A stretch of 34,545 bases of DNA from NCBI GenBank assembly GCA_011390455.1, contig JAABSI010000026.1:1-34545 (forward strand). Direction: 5' to 3'. The stretch comes from Trueperaceae bacterium. Lineage in GTDB: Bacteria > Deinococcota > Deinococci > Deinococcales > Trueperaceae. The notes below the pieces were generated by a model that had not been told where the DNA came from, made no database searches, and saw nothing but the letters and a program-made list of their open reading frames with translations. Numbering within the stretch: position 1 is the stretch's first letter; each line of letters starts with the position of its first letter. The translations under genes and the position numbers were made by a program. Of the stretch, positions 32,622-34,545 are shown piece by piece.

Positions 32622-33854
32622 TCACGCCACTGCCTTCGGCTCCGTGCGGGGCAGCACCAGGTTGAGCACCACCCCCACGATCCCCGCCAAGCCGATGCCC
32701 TCGACGGTGAACTCGCCGAGGTGGAACGCCATGCCGCCCACGCCGAACACGAGGATGACGGCCATGATCACCAGGTTGCGGGTCTCGGCGAGGTCGACCT
32801 GCGCCTTGACGAGCGAGGAGGCCCCGACCACCACGATCGAGCCGAACAGGATCACCAGGATGCCGCCCATGACCGGCGTCGGGATGGTCTGCAGCACCGC
32901 GCCGAGCTTGCCCACGAAGGCGAGCACGATCGCGAACACCGCGGCGATCGCCATGACGATCGGTTGGAAGGCCTTGGTGAGGGCCACCGCGCCGGTGACC
33001 TCGGAGTACGTGGTGTTGGGCGGTCCGCCGAGGAAGCCGGCGAGGCTGGTCGCCAGGCCGTCGCCGAGCAGCGTGCGGTGCAGGCCGGGCTTCTCGAGGT
33101 AGTCGACGCCGGTCACGCCGCGGATCGCGATCACGTCGCCGACGTGCTCGATGGCGGGCGCGATGGCGACGGGGAGGATGAACAGGATCGCGGGCAGCGA
33201 GAAGGTGGGCACCACGAAGGCGGGCATGGCCAGCCAGGCGGCTTCGCGCACCGGCGTCAGGTCGACCATCCCGAGGGTGGCGGCGAACACGTACCCGACC
33301 ACCACGCCCACGAGGATGGGCACCAGCTTGGCCATCCCGCGCCCGAACATGGCGGTCGCGATCGTCGCGATCAACGACACCGACGCGACCGCGATCGCCT
33401 GCCCGCTGTAGTCCCCGACCGCCATGCCGGTGGCCATGTCGACGGCCACGGGGGCGAGCGCCAGGCCGATCACCATGATCACCGGGCCCGTGACGATGGG
33501 CGGCAGCACCCGGTGGACGATCGCCTGGCCGCGCCAGCGCACCAGGGCGGCGAGCGCGACGTAGACGAGGCCGGCGGCGACGAGCCCCGAGAGCATGCCC
33601 GAGACGCCGAACTCGACGACCCCGTACGCGATGGGCGCGATGAAGGCGAACGACGAGGCCAGGAACACCGGCACCTTGAAGCCGGTGACCACGTGGAACA
33701 CCAGCGTGCCGGCGCCGGCGGTGAACAGCGCGACGTTGGGGTCGAGGCCCGTCAGGAGGGGCACCAACACCAGCGCGCCGAACGCCACGAACAGCATCTG
33801 GGCGCCGACGAGCACGGTGCGGGGGGTGAGGGCGGGGGGCGCGGACTGGGTCAC
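32622..33854 (-). CDS. uraA: Uracil/xanthine permease family transporter
   Basis: The 410-residue nucleobase:proton symporter of the NCS2 family has about twelve to fourteen transmembrane segments. Visible are QMLFVAFGALVLVPLLTG, FAFIAPI, the substrate-site region AIEHVGDVIAI and LGGPPNTTYSEVTGAVALTK, all characteristic of UraA/PyrP. Location beside the pyr operon supports uracil as substrate. The GTG start at 33854 has AGGAGG four nt upstream; the longer frame to 33989 is a charged extension without family similarity. I see no PyrR loop in its leader. Confidence 0.92.
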   Translation of the reverse strand: MTQSAPPALTPRTVLVGAQMLFVAFGALVLVPLLTGLDPNVALFTAGAGTLVFHVVTGFKVPVFLASSFAFIAPIAYGVVEFGVSGMLSGLVAAGLVYVALAALVRWRGQAIVHRVLPPIVTGPVIMVIGLALAPVAVDMATGMAVGDYSGQAIAVASVSLIATIATAMFGRGMAKLVPILVGVVVGYVFAATLGMVDLTPVREAAWLAMPAFVVPTFSLPAILFILPVAIAPAIEHVGDVIAIRGVTGVDYLEKPGLHRTLLGDGLATSLAGFLGGPPNTTYSEVTGAVALTKAFQPIVMAIAAVFAIVLAFVGKLGAVLQTIPTPVMGGILVILFGSIVVVGASSLVKAQVDLAETRNLVIMAVILVFGVGGMAFHLGEFTVEGIGLAGIVGVVLNLVLPRTEPKAVA

Positions 33855-33884
33855 GGGACCTCCTGGGAGCGATGGGCTGGAGGG

Positions 33885-33890
33885 AGCGTA
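33885..33890 (-). promoter_or_regulatory. uraA -10 box
   Basis: Minus-strand GCTACGCT contains TACGCT; the leader to GTG 33854 would be about 24 nt. Confidence 0.45.
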
Positions 33891-33938
33891 GCCCGACCGC
33901 CCCGGACCTGGCGCGGGACATCCGGGCCTTCGGCGGCG

Positions 33939-33955
33939 CTTCAGCTTGGCTTCAG
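33939..33955 (+). promoter_or_regulatory. CTTCAG direct repeat, 11-bp spacing (OmpR/PhoB-type box)
   Basis: CTTCAG at 33939-33944 and 33950-33955 recur with an 11-bp period, one helical turn, the usual spacing of OmpR/PhoB-family half-sites. The repeat lies about 37-53 bp upstream of the ATG at 33992, where an activator could substitute for a missing -35. A possible -10 is TGTCCT at 33971-33976. Confidence 0.42.
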
Positions 33956-33991
33956 CGACGTGCGGTCTCCTGTCCTCAGGAGGAACCACCC

Positions 33992-34545
<554 letters not shown>

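Noticed and set aside
32622..33989. Longer uraA starting at 33989
   Set aside because: The extra 45 residues are Arg/Pro-rich and include the promoter and ribosome binding site of the start at 33854.

Overview
The window is a GC-rich (roughly 70 % or more by eye), densely packed bacterial chromosome segment with 27 protein-coding genes, one 13-codon linker ORF, a candidate small RNA and an RNA regulatory element. I see no rRNA, tRNA, IS element, prophage or CRISPR array. Many genes have a TANNNT -10 box only 5-7 nt ahead of the start codon and no Shine-Dalgarno sequence, so their mRNAs should be leaderless. That trait, the pyrR-pyrB-pyrC order, a DUF6483-like protein and a cca gene of HD type suggest a Deinococcota member, perhaps near Truepera. 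This placement is inference; no marker gene in the window proves it.

Left part (1-14.6 kb): galE; an exported protein of unknown role; ribH followed by a TspO-like membrane protein and a small zinc-finger protein in one coupled run; a small membrane protein on the opposite strand; a DUF6483-like gene coupled to a class I/II aminotransferase; cca and coaE diverging from overlapping 5' ends; a lipoprotein with an HEYVH metallopeptidase motif; a membrane-embedded alpha/beta hydrolase; and a DUF3352-like exported protein.

Middle (14.6-28.1 kb): an acyl-CoA thioesterase coupled to transketolase; bioY; a candidate sRNA convergent with bioY; a FadF-like membrane iron-sulfur reductase; a PAS-PAS-GAF-HD-GYP c-di-GMP phosphodiesterase; an SCO1/SenC copper chaperone preceded by a perfect 30-bp palindrome; an amino-acid permease fused to Usp-like domains next to a Crp/Fnr regulator; a Wzz-type chain-length protein; and a metallophosphoesterase.

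Right part (28.1-34.5 kb): a pyrimidine locus on the minus strand, uraA - lipoprotein - pyrR - pyrB - mini-ORF - pyrC. The pyrR leader carries a recognisable PyrR-binding loop whose stem contains the Shine-Dalgarno sequence, so PyrR probably represses translation. The lipoprotein inside this locus is visibly less GC-rich than its neighbours. The window ends inside an exported protein with a poly-aspartate tail encoded by 45-nt repeats; its promoter carries an 11-bp-spaced CTTCAG direct repeat typical of OmpR/PhoB-type regulator sites.
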